A stretch of DNA of 64,000 nt. Origin: Thalassia testudinum. Taxonomy: Eukaryota > Streptophyta > Magnoliopsida > Alismatales > Hydrocharitaceae. The notes under the pieces are model-generated. The model was not told where the DNA came from and searched no databases. It saw nothing but the letters and a program-made list of their open reading frames with translations. Positions 12,294 to 22,595 of this stretch are shown one piece after another. Position 1 is the stretch's first letter. The number at the start of each line of letters is the position of its first letter. A program made the translations under genes and the position numbers. The stretch spans positions 98,549,501-98,613,500 of the forward strand of contig JAZHRO010000014.1 of assembly GCA_037157565.1 (NCBI GenBank). The letters run 5' to 3'.

Positions 12294-12463
12294 TATATAG
12301 ATATATATATATCTATGTATGTATGTATATTAATACTTAGGTATATAGGTACTGCTATATGTATAGATATAAGTATATATGTGTATCTATATATGTATAT
12401 AAATATATATATATATAAATATATATATGTACGTATATATATATAAGTATATATTAGTGTATA
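11899..12463. repeat. TA-rich microsatellite block in LTR A
   Basis: About 560 bases of ATATAT and GTATATA/AGTATA units, including a pure (TA)n run near 12,255-12,290. The matching block in the other LTR is at 23,308-23,878 and is arranged differently, so the block has changed by slippage since insertion. It lies downstream of the TATA box, so it would be within the transcript. Confidence 0.95.
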
Positions 12464-12886
12464 GGTGTGCGTAAGAGAGTGTGTGTGTGTGTAGAGAGAG
12501 AGTAAGAGAGTGTTGTGAGAGAGAGAGAGAGAGGGTGCCTGCTGTGAAGAAAAGGCGGGTTAAGCCGTCTGAAGCTTCAAGGCCGACGTCTGGTGTCCAC
12601 GCGCACACGCGGGTGCACAGGCGCGAGGACTTGCACACTGGGAGAAAGTGAACGTAGGGAGAGAGGCCACAGCACACCATGTTGCATGAAGATGGTGCGC
12701 TGAAGCGGGTGGGTGCGGGCGAAGGGAGATGCGGATGCAGACGTTGAAGCGGTCGGATACGCGGGCGGGTGTGGGCGCTGGCAGATGCGTGGGCGAATGC
12801 TAGAGTGGGACATGGTGCGGGACACGCGCGCGGGCTAGGATCGGTTGCGGCGTGCCAAGTCACCGGATAAAACTTGCCGGTCACCC

Positions 12887-12935
12887 CACTGTAGCCATAG
12901 TGTTTCACTGTAACGCGTGAACAGTGGCTACAGTG
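12887..12935. other. GC-rich hairpin in LTR A
   Basis: CACTGTAGCCA and TGGCTACAGTG are perfect 11-base inverted arms about 27 bases apart, with further partial pairing inside (TTCAC with GTGAA). The other LTR keeps it with one change (24,317-24,365). It lies in the presumed R/U5 transcript. Confidence 0.75.
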
Positions 12936-13436
12936 CTGGGGCAAGCTGCCTGACCGGGTGCGCCCGGTGTTGTGAGTGCGGGAGGCGATGCGGCTGGCAC
13001 GTATGAGCTGGTGCGCACGTGGAAGGGGTGCACCGACTGGTTGCGGGAGCGGAGAGGTGGGCGTACGGGAAGAAGCGGAAGGCGAGGGCAGCCTGCAGGC
13101 GTGCGCGATGGCCTGCTGGCTTGCGCGATGGCTTGCGCGCTGCTGCCGCTGTGGAGTTTTGAGCTTCAAAGCTTGACTCTTGCTCCAATGGCAGAAATGG
13201 CTTTAAAAGTTGAAACAAAGAATACCACCACGCCCACCGGCTCTCTAATGAGCTGGGCGGTGGTGGACTCACAGTGGTGGTTGTGCACCACTGTGAGGTG
13301 CTCCTTCTCGCAGAGTGTCTCCTCAGAGGAGGAGGGCCTGCATATGGAGGGAGAGGGGAGGGGACGGCCTGGAAGGAGAAGGTGCTGTGTCTATGTGGTG
13401 GATCAGGCTCAACCTGCAAAGAAGAGAGCTGAGCTC

Positions 13437-13444
13437 CTTTTATA
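13437..13444 (-). promoter_or_regulatory. Element A 3' LTR: TATA box
   Basis: The minus strand reads CTCTATAAAAGGAG, the same TATAAAAGGAG core found in the LTRs of B, C and D. The 5' copy is at 24,858-24,865. It lies about 370 bp from the outer U3 end, giving a short U3 and a very long R/U5. Confidence 0.75.
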
Positions 13445-13813
13445 GAGGAAGAAGGCATCCACAGCCATGCCCTGGCTGTGCATGGCTGTGCATGGCCAGC
13501 AAGGAGTGGCTGTGCAGGGCAATGCTGTTGCAGAGCATGGCATGAGGAGGAAGGTCCAGCCATGCCATGCAGCCGTGGGAAGAATTGAAAGTCAAGTAAA
13601 ATTAAAAAATAAAAAGATGGTGAATTTTGTAAAGCAGCACTTGAGGAAAAGTGTTAATTGCAAGGCCATTTATTTTACTCTCCTCCCCTCTCAATTAAAT
13701 GCATGCATGCGTAAATTTTTAGAAATGCGACTATGGATACCTAATATGCACTGGTAATGCTTGGAAATAGCACAAGATGGCACACTTGCTGGTGTATTTT
13801 CGCGGTGCAATCA

Positions 13814-13850
13814 TACCCCCATGCCTATCTTTTGCTAGTCCCTAGCAAAA
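13814..13850 (-). other. Element A: terminal polypurine tract with hairpin
   Basis: On the minus strand the order is TTTTGCTAG, loop GGA, CTAGCAAAA, then GATAGGCATGGGGGTA, then the LTR start TGATTGC. The purine block is the expected primer site for plus-strand DNA. The perfect 9-bp stem before it recurs at the same place in B, D and E, and with one mismatch in C. Confidence 0.85.
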
Positions 13851-15169
13851 CCTTTTTTTGTTGTATTTAGAAATGATCTTTAGCTGAAGATTTTTTTCTG
13901 AGGCGACATAAGTGTGTTTATTGTTGGATATTGTGAGAACCAACTGCAGAGAGGACTACAAGTACTTTGAGTCTCACATGACAAAGATCATCTCTTGACT
14001 AACCAGGACCCTTGATATTTAAACCTTAAGTATGATTTCCAAGACCCAGGAGGTTTTTGCCGTACTCGAGAGCTCAAGAGATTATGGCTTGTGCTTAGTG
14101 AAGGATCAAGACTGACTAGATGAATATTAAGACTCAAGCCTAGGGTTTCATGAATTTTTAAGTAAAGGTTGGTCCCAGTTTCAGCTCGTGTCTTCGGATT
14201 GACTCTTAAAAAGATGACGGAAAATACAACTCCCATTTTCTGACATTTGTGGCTCAAAGAAAATAGGGTATTTGTAACTTGCCCTGAAGAATTTTTGTAA
14301 GGGACGACTTTACAGACATTTGTGAGATATACTGACTTATTTGCATCTCTTTTTTTTCTTTTGAAACACTTGTCAGTATATCTCTTACAACATTATTTGG
14401 AGGAGCACACTTTTCTTTTTGGTGGGAGAGTTTCTTTTTGGTGGAAAGAGTTTCTCCTAAACACAAGACTAAAACCTAGGATAAAAAGTCTACCTGGTGC
14501 ACAGGTAAGGACTCCACCTTCCCTAATGAACACTAGGGTTGGATCTTATGTTCATCTGGTCTTTCTTGATATGTGTAGTGTGAACCAAGATTACTTAGGC
14601 ACTCAAGTAGAAGCAAACCAACGAATCCTGTACTAGTGTCTCAGGTACAAGAATACATCCTTAGTTAGGAGAGATTCTGATCTATCTTGTCAATGCTCAA
14701 GTGAATTAAGCCGAGCCTGAGCGAATCAAGCTTCTGTGGCTTAGAAAGTCTTCAAAACAGTGGTTGAATATCCATAAACACTTATTATATTTTTGTTTTA
14801 GCCTTCAGATCATTACTAAACACCTTTTTTTCTTTTGTATATATATATATAGATAGATGGAAACTGCATGATACCCTAAAATACCCAGATCCTATGGATG
14901 CCTATCCACCCCCCCATGCCAAATGATGCTATGTCCTCATATGCATGCAGGGTAGGGTAGAGGAAGGATGAAAGATCGGGTAACGAGAGCTGATGTGCAG
15001 GGTATATAGCAGGGAAGTAGGGTGGCTGGATGGTGGGTGGTGAAGTGAAAAGTGAAGTGATCGTGACAGTGGCATGAAAAGTGACGGTGGATGGTGAGTG
15101 TTGTTGGGGTGCCTCCCAACGAGCGCTGAATTTAACGTCCCCAGCTGGACTCAAAATGAGGCACACAAA
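13851..15169 (-). other. Element A: 3' untranslated region
   Basis: Non-coding stretch between the pol stop and the terminal polypurine tract. Sense landmarks after the stop are GACGTTAAATTCAGCGCT and TTGGGAGGCACCCC (15,105-15,140), then the internal polypurine module at about 14,899-14,945. Nothing else is recognised. The tandem hairpins seen in B, C and D are not present here. Confidence 0.7.
14899..14945 (-). other. Element A: internal polypurine module
   Basis: Sense strand: ATATGAGGACATAGCATC, then ATTTGGCATGGGGGGG. The GAGGACAT loop and GGCATGGGGG core match the modules of C, D and E. The hairpin is reduced to about four base pairs around AGGA, so it is the most decayed copy. Confidence 0.65.
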
Positions 15170-16519
15170 TTAGTTACCCTCCAGCAGGGCAACAGTTTCT
15201 CCAATGGGGGTAGGTTCATGAGTAAGATAGGGTTTCAAACGCTGCCCATTGACCATAAATTTATGCCCAGATTTGGGATCTTCAATCTCAACAGGCTCGT
15301 TGGGAAATGGTCTCGAGACCAGGAAAGGACCAGTCCATTTGGACTTCAATTTCCCAGGAAAGAATTTGAGCCGGGCATTATAGAGCCAAACTTGATGAGA
15401 TGGCTCAAATTCTTTTCATCGAATACGGCTGCCGTGAAAAGCCTTAGTGCGCTGTTTGAAAGTTAAGCCAGAATCATAGGCTTCACGACGGAGATCTTCC
15501 AGCTGTTGGAGTTGGAGTTTCCTTTCTCGACCACACAGGTTTGGGTCGAGGTTACATTGGCGAACTGCCCAATAAGCATGGTGCTCCAACTCCAAGGGAA
15601 AATGACAAGTCTTCCCATAAATGATTCTATAAGGAGACATACCAAGGGGAGCCTTGAAGGTGGTCCGATACGCCCAAAGTGCGTTAATCAGCTTGTCGGA
15701 CCAATCCTAACGATCAGGCCGAACCGTTTTCTGGAGAATTTGCTTGATTTGCTGGTTCGACACCTCTGCCTCGTCGTTTTTCTGAGGATGATACGGGGAT
15801 GCGATACGATGGTGAACTCCGTATTTCCTCAGAAGTGTCCGAAAAGATGCATGGGTAAAGTGGCTTCCTCCATCTGAGATAATGGCTCGAGGGATCCCAA
15901 AGCACGCAAAGATGTGGTCTTTGACAAAGCGAGTGGATATAACATGGTCAGCACGGCACGTGGGAATAGCTTCAATCCATTTTGAAACATAATTAACAGC
16001 CATGAGAATAAATTCGAAGCCATTGGAAGGAGGAAAGGGACCCATGAAATCAATTCCCCAAATGTCAAAGATTTCCACAGCTAGGATGGGTTGAAAGGGC
16101 ATCATGTCACGTCGTGACATTGACCCTAACGACTGGCACCTAGTGCAATGCTTGGCATAATTGTGTGCATCCTAGTGAAGGGAGGGCCAAAAGAAACCGC
16201 ACTGCAACACCTTGGCTGTGTAGTTTTCCTCCCAAAGAAATGGCCTCCGCAGGCTTGATCATGGCAGAAGGATAACACACGGGGGAATTCACTGTCAGGA
16301 ATACAGCGACGGATGATTTGATCAGCACCTATCTGAAAAAGAACTGGATTATCCCAGAAATAATACTTTGCTTCTGCCATGAGACGCTCGCGCTGGTTTT
16401 TAGGCCAACCACGTGGAAGGGATCCAGAGGCAAGGTAATTGGCAATGTCCACATACCAAGGTCCACCTGCCGCATTAATTGCCAATAGGTGCTCATTAGG
16501 AAAAATTTCATTGATCGGC
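15170..16519 (-). pseudogene. Element A: integrase remnant
   Basis: Integrase would join the cDNA to host DNA. Visible in order: an HHCC zinc region (HFFGKKT..., HNYAKHCTRCQ, about 16,130-16,260), then the core with all three acidic residues in the 15,707-16,120 frame (D24 in DIWGIDFMGPF, D83 in ISDGGSHF, E119, a D,D-35-E spacing), then a C-terminal GPF module (KSKWTGPFLV) and FMVNGQRLKPYL. The pol stop is TAA at 15,170-15,172. Lesions: a frameshift near 16,224, in-frame TAGs near 16,173 and 15,708, and the usual QTNGQAE box altered to QKNDEAE. Ty3/gypsy, Athila-like; inactive. Confidence 0.9.
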
Positions 16520-17868
16520 AGAGTAAGTCCAATATGGTCAGGGTCCATTCTAGAAAGGTGATCAGCCACAACATTCTAGGGTCCGGCCTTATCCCGAATC
16601 TCAATGTCAAATTCTTGGAGCAGAAGGATCCAATGAATCAGTCTAGGCTTGGCATCCTTCTTGTGCATGAGATGTCGAATGGCCGCGTGGTCATTGAAAA
16701 CAATAATGTGTTAGCCCAGAAGGCAAGAGAAAAATTTCTCCAGTCCAAAGACGACCGCCAGTAGTTCTTTCTCAGTGGTAGTATAATTACACTGGGCCTT
16801 GTCCAACGTCTTACTGGCGTAGTATGCCACGAAGGGGTGTCTATCGCGTCCTTGTCCCAGGATGGCTCCGACTGCAAGGTCGGAAGCGTCACACATGAGT
16901 TCAAAGTCGAGGGACCAATCAGGTGGCTGGAGAATAGGGGCCTTGGTGACAGCATCACGTAGCTGCGTGAATGCTCGTATGCAGTCGGGGCCCATATCGA
17001 AGGGTACGTTGGTCGATAGGAGATGAGTTAAAGGTCGAGAAATCTTGGAGAAATCTTTGATGAATCTCCTATAAAAATCGACGTGTCCCAGGAAGGAGCA
17101 GATTTGTTTGACAGAGCCAAGCACAGGTAAATTAGCAATTACATCAAGCTTAGCTCGATCAACCTCGATAACCCTATCGGAGATGATATGCCCGAGAATA
17201 ATTCCCTCGTGCACCATAAAATGACTTTTTTCCCAGGAAAGCACAAGGTTTAAATCAATACATCTCCTAAGGATACGAGTTAGGTTGGCAAGACAATCTT
17301 CAAAAGATGGTCCAAAGACCGAAAATTCATCCATGAAGACCTCGAGAAAGTCACCCACCACGTCATGAAATATCGCCAGCATACACCTCTGGAAAGTTGC
17401 TGGCACATTGCAGAGTCCGAACGGCATCCTTCTAAATGCAAAGGTGTCGAAGGGGCAGGTGAAAGTGGTTTTCTCTTGGTCCCGGGGGTCAATTGCCACC
17501 TGGTTATATCCTGAGAATCCATCCAGGAAACATAAAATTTTATTTCCCGCTAACCGCTCCAGGATTTGGTCAATGAATGGTAGCGGAAAGTGATCTTTCT
17601 TGGTTGCAGCATTGAGTTTCCTATAATCTACACACACTCTCCAAGATGTAGGAGTGCGTGTAGGGATGGATTTTCCCCTGTCATTGACACGGATGGTGAG
17701 TCCTTCCTTCTTGGGCACAATGTAAATCGGACTCACCCAGGGGCTATTTCTGATCGGGTAGATTATACCCGCATCAAGCCATTTAATGATTTCCTTCTTA
17801 ATGACCTCCCGCATGTTAGGGTTGAGACGTCGCTGCATCTCGTGGGAAGGTCGAGCCTCCTCCTCCAT
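16520..17868 (-). pseudogene. Element A: reverse transcriptase-RNase H remnant
   Basis: A 385-codon open stretch holds RT with LDAGIIYPI, SPIYIVPKK, WRVCVDYRKLN, FLDGFSGYNQV (catalytic Asp at residue 116), MPFGLCNVPATFQRCM and FMDE at 178-181. The last is normally FMDD, so the third catalytic aspartate is replaced by Glu. LGHIISDRVIEVDRAKLD and FLGHVDFYRRFIKDFS follow. RNase H begins at FELMCDASDLAVGAILGQ and keeps TTTEKELLAVVF. A stop falls at 16,711, and the frame resumes to a TAG before NVVADHLSRMD. The protein would copy element RNA in virus-like particles; this copy cannot. Confidence 0.92.
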
Positions 17869-19172
17869 ATATATACGGTGAGTGCAGTAGGAGGGGCTAA
17901 TGCCAGATAAGTCTGATAGAGACCATCCAATGGCTGCCTTGTGTTATATGAGGACCTTCGTTAGTTTGCAATCTTGCTCCATGGTTAATTTTGAACTGAT
18001 GATTATGGGGAGTGTTTCATTCGACCCCAGAAAAACATATTTAAGTGTACTAGGCAGCTCTTTCAACTCGGGAGTGGATGGTGAAAGGTCTGGCATTTCT
18101 TGGGATGAGAGTGTCCCAGGCAGATCGGTGAACAAGTCAGGAGGAAGAAATTGGCCCTCAGATTGGCCAAGAAGAGGGGCTTCTTGGATAGATGGATCCA
18201 AAAAGGAATAGCCCCATTGAGAAGTATATGGGCTCAAGGTCCCAGTGTGGATTTGCAAATCCGCCTGATTTGGTGGGAAAGAAAGGGCAATCTGGTCTTC
18301 AAGAGTGTGAACCGACGGTGAGTAGCCCGATATGACTCAGACCACGAGGTATGGGAAGAGGAGAAAACCTCATCAGAAGTCTGGCCAGGAGAAGGTATGG
18401 GACAAGGGAGGGATGGGGGAACGTCACAGTATGTGTCGGTCAGGCAATCGTCAATGTTTATAGGTAATCCGCAGTAGTCTGAATAGGTCCCAATTAGTCC
18501 GATACACGCGCTGACGGCCATGTCCTCATCACACGTGTCATCCTAGATACAATCACAATCAAAGTTCTTGGCTGCCTTGAAGATGTTAAGCTTGAGCTTT
18601 TCAGATCCAACGGGAATCTCAATACAGTGCGACTCGCAGTCGATATGGGTGCGGGTTGTGGCCAAGAAAGGTCAACCAAGGATGATCGGACAATCAGAAA
18701 GTGAGCTAGGAACTTCCATATCTAAAACAAGAAAGTCAACAAGAAAACAGAGACTGTTGACCCTAACCACCACGTCTTCCACCACACCCTTTGGGATTTT
18801 GACAAAACGATCTATCAACTGTAACGTGACAGGGGTGGGTTTCAGATTTCCCAAGGAAAATTTTTTGAGCATGATGGTTGGTATAAAATTTATGGAAGAC
18901 CCTAGATCACGCAGAGCATGATTAAAATTGCAGCCTTGGATGCTACAGGAAATAAGCAGTGTGCCCGGATCTTTCTGCTTCGGTGGTAGATTTGATATTA
19001 TAGCACAACTCGCATGAGGCGAGAGAACCACCGGATTCTTGGTTTTCTTTGACTGTCGCTTGGGTGTTGTGTAGTCTTTGAAAAATCGGGTGACAGTAGG
19101 TATGTGGTCGATAGCCTCGAGCAGGGGTACCTGGATTTCTACATCCCTGAACAAATTACGTAGGTTATCAAA
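17869..19172 (-). pseudogene. Element A: aspartic protease and linker remnant
   Basis: The protease would cut the Gag-Pol polyprotein. The active-site motif is ALRDLGSSINFIP with Asp 83 counted from the Met at 19,154; relatives have ALLDLGASINLIP. QLIDRFVKIPKGVVEDVVVRV and DCPIILG follow. A TGA then replaces the expected Arg codon (relatives read ILGRPFL). The linker to RT runs through an acidic, low-complexity part with a frameshift near 18,260 and a TAA before HKAAIGW. It lies in the same frame as gag, so gag and pol were one polyprotein. Confidence 0.85.
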
Positions 19173-21116
19173 GGCCTACGTATCGTTCCTTTTGCCTTTT
19201 GGCTCCCTCAGTAGAGCCTCAGGGAATGGAACTAATTCTGGCACCAATTTGGGTGTATCGTCCTCTCGCGAATGCAGTGCGCATCCTAAATGAGAGGGTG
19301 ATGAAGAAGACGGGCCAGGATCAAGTCGAGGCGGATCGACGGTCTGCTTACCGCTCCTCGTAGTGATCTCATTGGACGATGCGGGTCCAGTGGGATCATA
19401 CGGCGGAGTAGGGTTTGCAATAGGGACATAAGAGTGCGGTGTTGTAGCGGGATTAGCTTGAAATCCTTGTGGAATGCTCAAAGCTTGCAGAATTTGATGT
19501 ACCTGCCCTTGAGAAGGTCGTACCTGTGGTTGAGGACCACGGGGTACAAAATTTCGCAGGTTTGGAATAGGTTGGGTGGGAAGAGTGCCCTGAGATCGAG
19601 TCGCCTTGCGTAGTTGACTGATCTCAGCATTCTGCTGCGCCAATTGGTGCTGAAGAGAGATCATGTTCTCTTCAAGGCGCTTTGACATTTCCGTCATCAT
19701 TCGCATCAATTTCTCATTCTAATGCGTGTTCTGCTTGCGGTACGCAAGGGCCCGATGGCGGATTCGCCATAGGATTAGACTGGGCCCTTGGGATGACGGG
19801 TGCGAACGGTCGCATTGGTCCACCCGGGAGGTTTTGGTGTTGCGGGTTGTTGGACCATGCGAAGTTCGGATGATTTCGCCACCCTGGGTTATAAGTGGCA
19901 GAGAACGGGTTGTTCCCCAGGGTGCAAGCATCTTCTATGCCAGAAGGTGCATCCACATGTAAATATGCATCTGAGCACATGGAGGCTTGGTCCTCCATGT
20001 CGAAATACTGGCTCGCAGAAGCCAGATCCACATGACTTACCGAGTCGCTCGGCGCAACACTCGGTATGGAAGGTCTTACGGGGTTTCTCGGGATAAGCCT
20101 GGTATTTAAATAATTTGGATTGTGACGAAGTGGTGAAGTGGGGGTGTTTGCCAAAGAACGGGCGGGGTTCACTAGAAGCTCGTCCAGCTTCTTATGCACA
20201 ATGGAGACTTCATCCAATTTTTGTGCGATAAGGGTAAGATCAGTGGATGAATGGGAGGGTCCCGTGTCAACTTCGTGGACATTTTGGGGCAGGCTGGTAT
20301 GATTAAAGGCAACAATGGAAGCATTATTCATTGAGTTTTCACTCATATTTTCAAATAATTCGAATGCTCCATTCTCGTCTTTATTCATACAATTCCCTCC
20401 ATAGGAAGCATCTGCAATCTGCTTCAAAGTCTCATTTAGCCCATAGTAGAAAATCTAGGCTATATGCCACTTTGGCAGACTGCGATGCGGACAGTTCCTG
20501 AGGAGGTCATTATATCTCTCCCTTGCCTCATGAAATTGTTCACCATTTTGTTGCATAGATGAAGTGATAGCACGGCGAAGCGCATTGGTTCGCCCGATTG
20601 GGAAGAACTTCTTGAGAAACGCTGTTTGCATCTCTTCCCAAGAGTGGATGGTTCTCCCAAGGGTGCGTAACCACTGCGATGCTTTATCCCGCAATGAAAA
20701 TGGGAACATTTTCATGAGTACTATAGGTAACCCGATATTTCTTGGTTTAACTGTTTCAGCTAATCCAGTTAGGTCTTCCAAGTGGAGAAAAGGATCTTCA
20801 CTTGCAAGATCATGGAAGTGAAAATTTATTAGGCCAGTTATGTTAGGTTTTGTTCAAAGTCGCCCCCGCCCATGGGGACCTGAATTTGTCCTATGGTCTC
20901 TGTAGCTGCGGGATTCTGATAAGAGCTAAGAGACCTAGGCTCCTCCCGTTCGGGAGGGTTCTGCATTTCCTCCAATGTTTCCCTAATGGCCTCAATTTGT
21001 TCATTATACATTTCCATTTGGGCTTGGAGGCGGGTTATGGGATCTAAGGCTCCACCACCTGGTGGGTTCTGAGGGTGGTTTCCTCCTTCGGGATTTAGGG
21101 GTGGGCGTGTAGCCAT
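19173..21116 (-). pseudogene. Element A: gag remnant
   Basis: The likely start is the ATG at 21,114-21,116, opening an N-terminus rich in Pro and Gly. The capsid-like core has RDKASQWLRTLG, GRTNALRRAITSS and FYYGLN; a coiled KLDEVSIVHKKLDEL follows, then the Athila-type NPGWRNHPNFAW motif and TRSGKQT. No CCHC zinc knuckle is visible. Lesions include a frameshift between 20,838 and 20,781, a TAG at 20,452-20,454 where CAG is expected, a TGA near 19,711 and a TAG at 19,176. The frame runs on into protease. Confidence 0.88.
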
Positions 21117-22578
21117 GTTTGTGGAGGAGGAGGACGATTCGGCTCATTTTCTAAAATTATAAGGCAATTCAAATATTTCAGGGTTTTGTGACCTCCTCCC
21201 AAGCATGCTCTACCGTAGGAAGAATTGGGGAGATGAGAAGGGAAAAGAGATGAGAGAAATGACACCGCAAAGGTACACTTGATGACAAATCAATACAATC
21301 AAATTCCTAACCTCTACAGTGTGCCCTTAGACCTAAAGATCTAAGTTACCTTCTATCACGAACTACGGGACCGAATGCAAGCACCACGGAACCACCGAGC
21401 CAGATTGAAAGGATGTTTGCCACAGTCTTAGACACCCGATAGCACACGGGAACCCTCACCAGCACATAGGCGCTACACGCAGGTAGTTAGACCTCCAATC
21501 CTTAATAAGGGTCAAGTTGCTACCAATTTTAGTTAGAGGCTTACGATCAAGTGCTTTTGGAATGTGAAGGGCGGTGTTTACGGGTAATGCCCAAGTGATT
21601 GATTTTTCAAAGTGTGTAAAACAAGCATGCAATAGGGAAATCTCCCTGAATTGAAGTTTTAATTGGTGAATGGTTTTTAGAATTCAGCCTTAAGTAGTAT
21701 GGATTTTAGGATTTCACTAAATTTCCAATTCAACCAATCTCCAGGCTTTGTAAGAATACAAGTTTTCTTCTAAGCCCAACAAACCCTTCTTCAATGTCAA
21801 TTGGTTAATGCATGCTAAAATGCACTGGGCTTCCCTAGATGGAGATTTCTATGTGTGGATGCACGAATTAGTTTTAGATTAGTGTGAAAGGGAGCCAAAG
21901 CACTTCAATTCAAGTGCTCCCAATCACCAGAAATGATTTGCACACACAAGGCTCAACCAAAAGATGAAGAAAATCAATTTGTTGGGGTTGAAATATTCGG
22001 GATCGAATCTTAGGCACGTGAAAGGTCATGGTGGGGTTGGAATCAACTCAATTCCAAGTCTCCCCACCAAAAAATGTGATCCCGAATTTGCAGATAAATG
22101 AGGCAAAAAGGGGTGGCAATCAATCTTTTTATTTGCCTAAAAGAATACTTCACACGGCGAAAGATTCAAGAATCAAGATTCTTGGCTCTTCGCTATGTGA
22201 AGTTTAGTGGGAAATCCCTGGGCGGTGGGAGTGATGACAAGTAAGCGCACAAGTTATTTTTAATCCACTTGCCCCAAGAGATCCCAAGAAGTTTCTCTAG
22301 TTTTGTGTTTTTTTTTTATTTCTTTATTAAGGTGACAAGTTAACCTAGGTTGCTAAGAAAGAAAGACCTACTTGTTCAGCAACGTGTGTGGAGCTCCAGT
22401 GTGGTGTCGATGTCTTCACTCTCTCATTCCCGCCCTAGATCTACCCACATCTCTGACTTCATCTGCCTGCCTTCTCCTTGCAACAGGTTCACCTACACAG
22501 CAACAAACAAAAATACCCGTGAAGAGAGAAGAGAAAAAATTAAAGGAATGGAGTAAAAACTTACCTGAAGGTGCACTT
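21117..22578 (-). other. Element A: 5' leader
   Basis: Untranslated stretch between the primer site and the gag start. Small frames are present but none looks coding. No clear splice pair like the one proposed for D was found. Confidence 0.65.
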
Positions 22579-22595
22579 CCTTGGCAACGACGCCA
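22579..22595 (-). other. Element A: primer-binding site
   Basis: The minus strand reads TGGCGTCGTTGCCAAGG directly after the LTR end TTTTCA. It is close to the tRNA-Asp-type sites of C and D. It abuts the LTR with no spacer, whereas B, C and D have TTT between LTR and site. Confidence 0.8.

Larger units (their letters stand above)
11209..13813 (-). repeat. Element A: 3' LTR
   Basis: In sense order it has U3 with a TATA box, a GC-rich segment, a CT-rich run, and then a long TA-rich block before U5. The second copy is at 22,596-25,234. Long open frames appear in the GC-rich part on both strands, but their sequence is low-complexity Pro/Ser/His and I do not consider them genes. Confidence 0.95.

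Noticed and set aside
12387..13563. Long open frames (up to 260 codons) on both strands in the A LTR, with similar ones at 23,988-25,053
   Set aside because: They lie in GC-rich, low-complexity LTR sequence, overlap one another on both strands, have Pro/Ser/His-rich or Tyr-Ile repeats from the TA block, and are not kept in frame between the two LTR copies.
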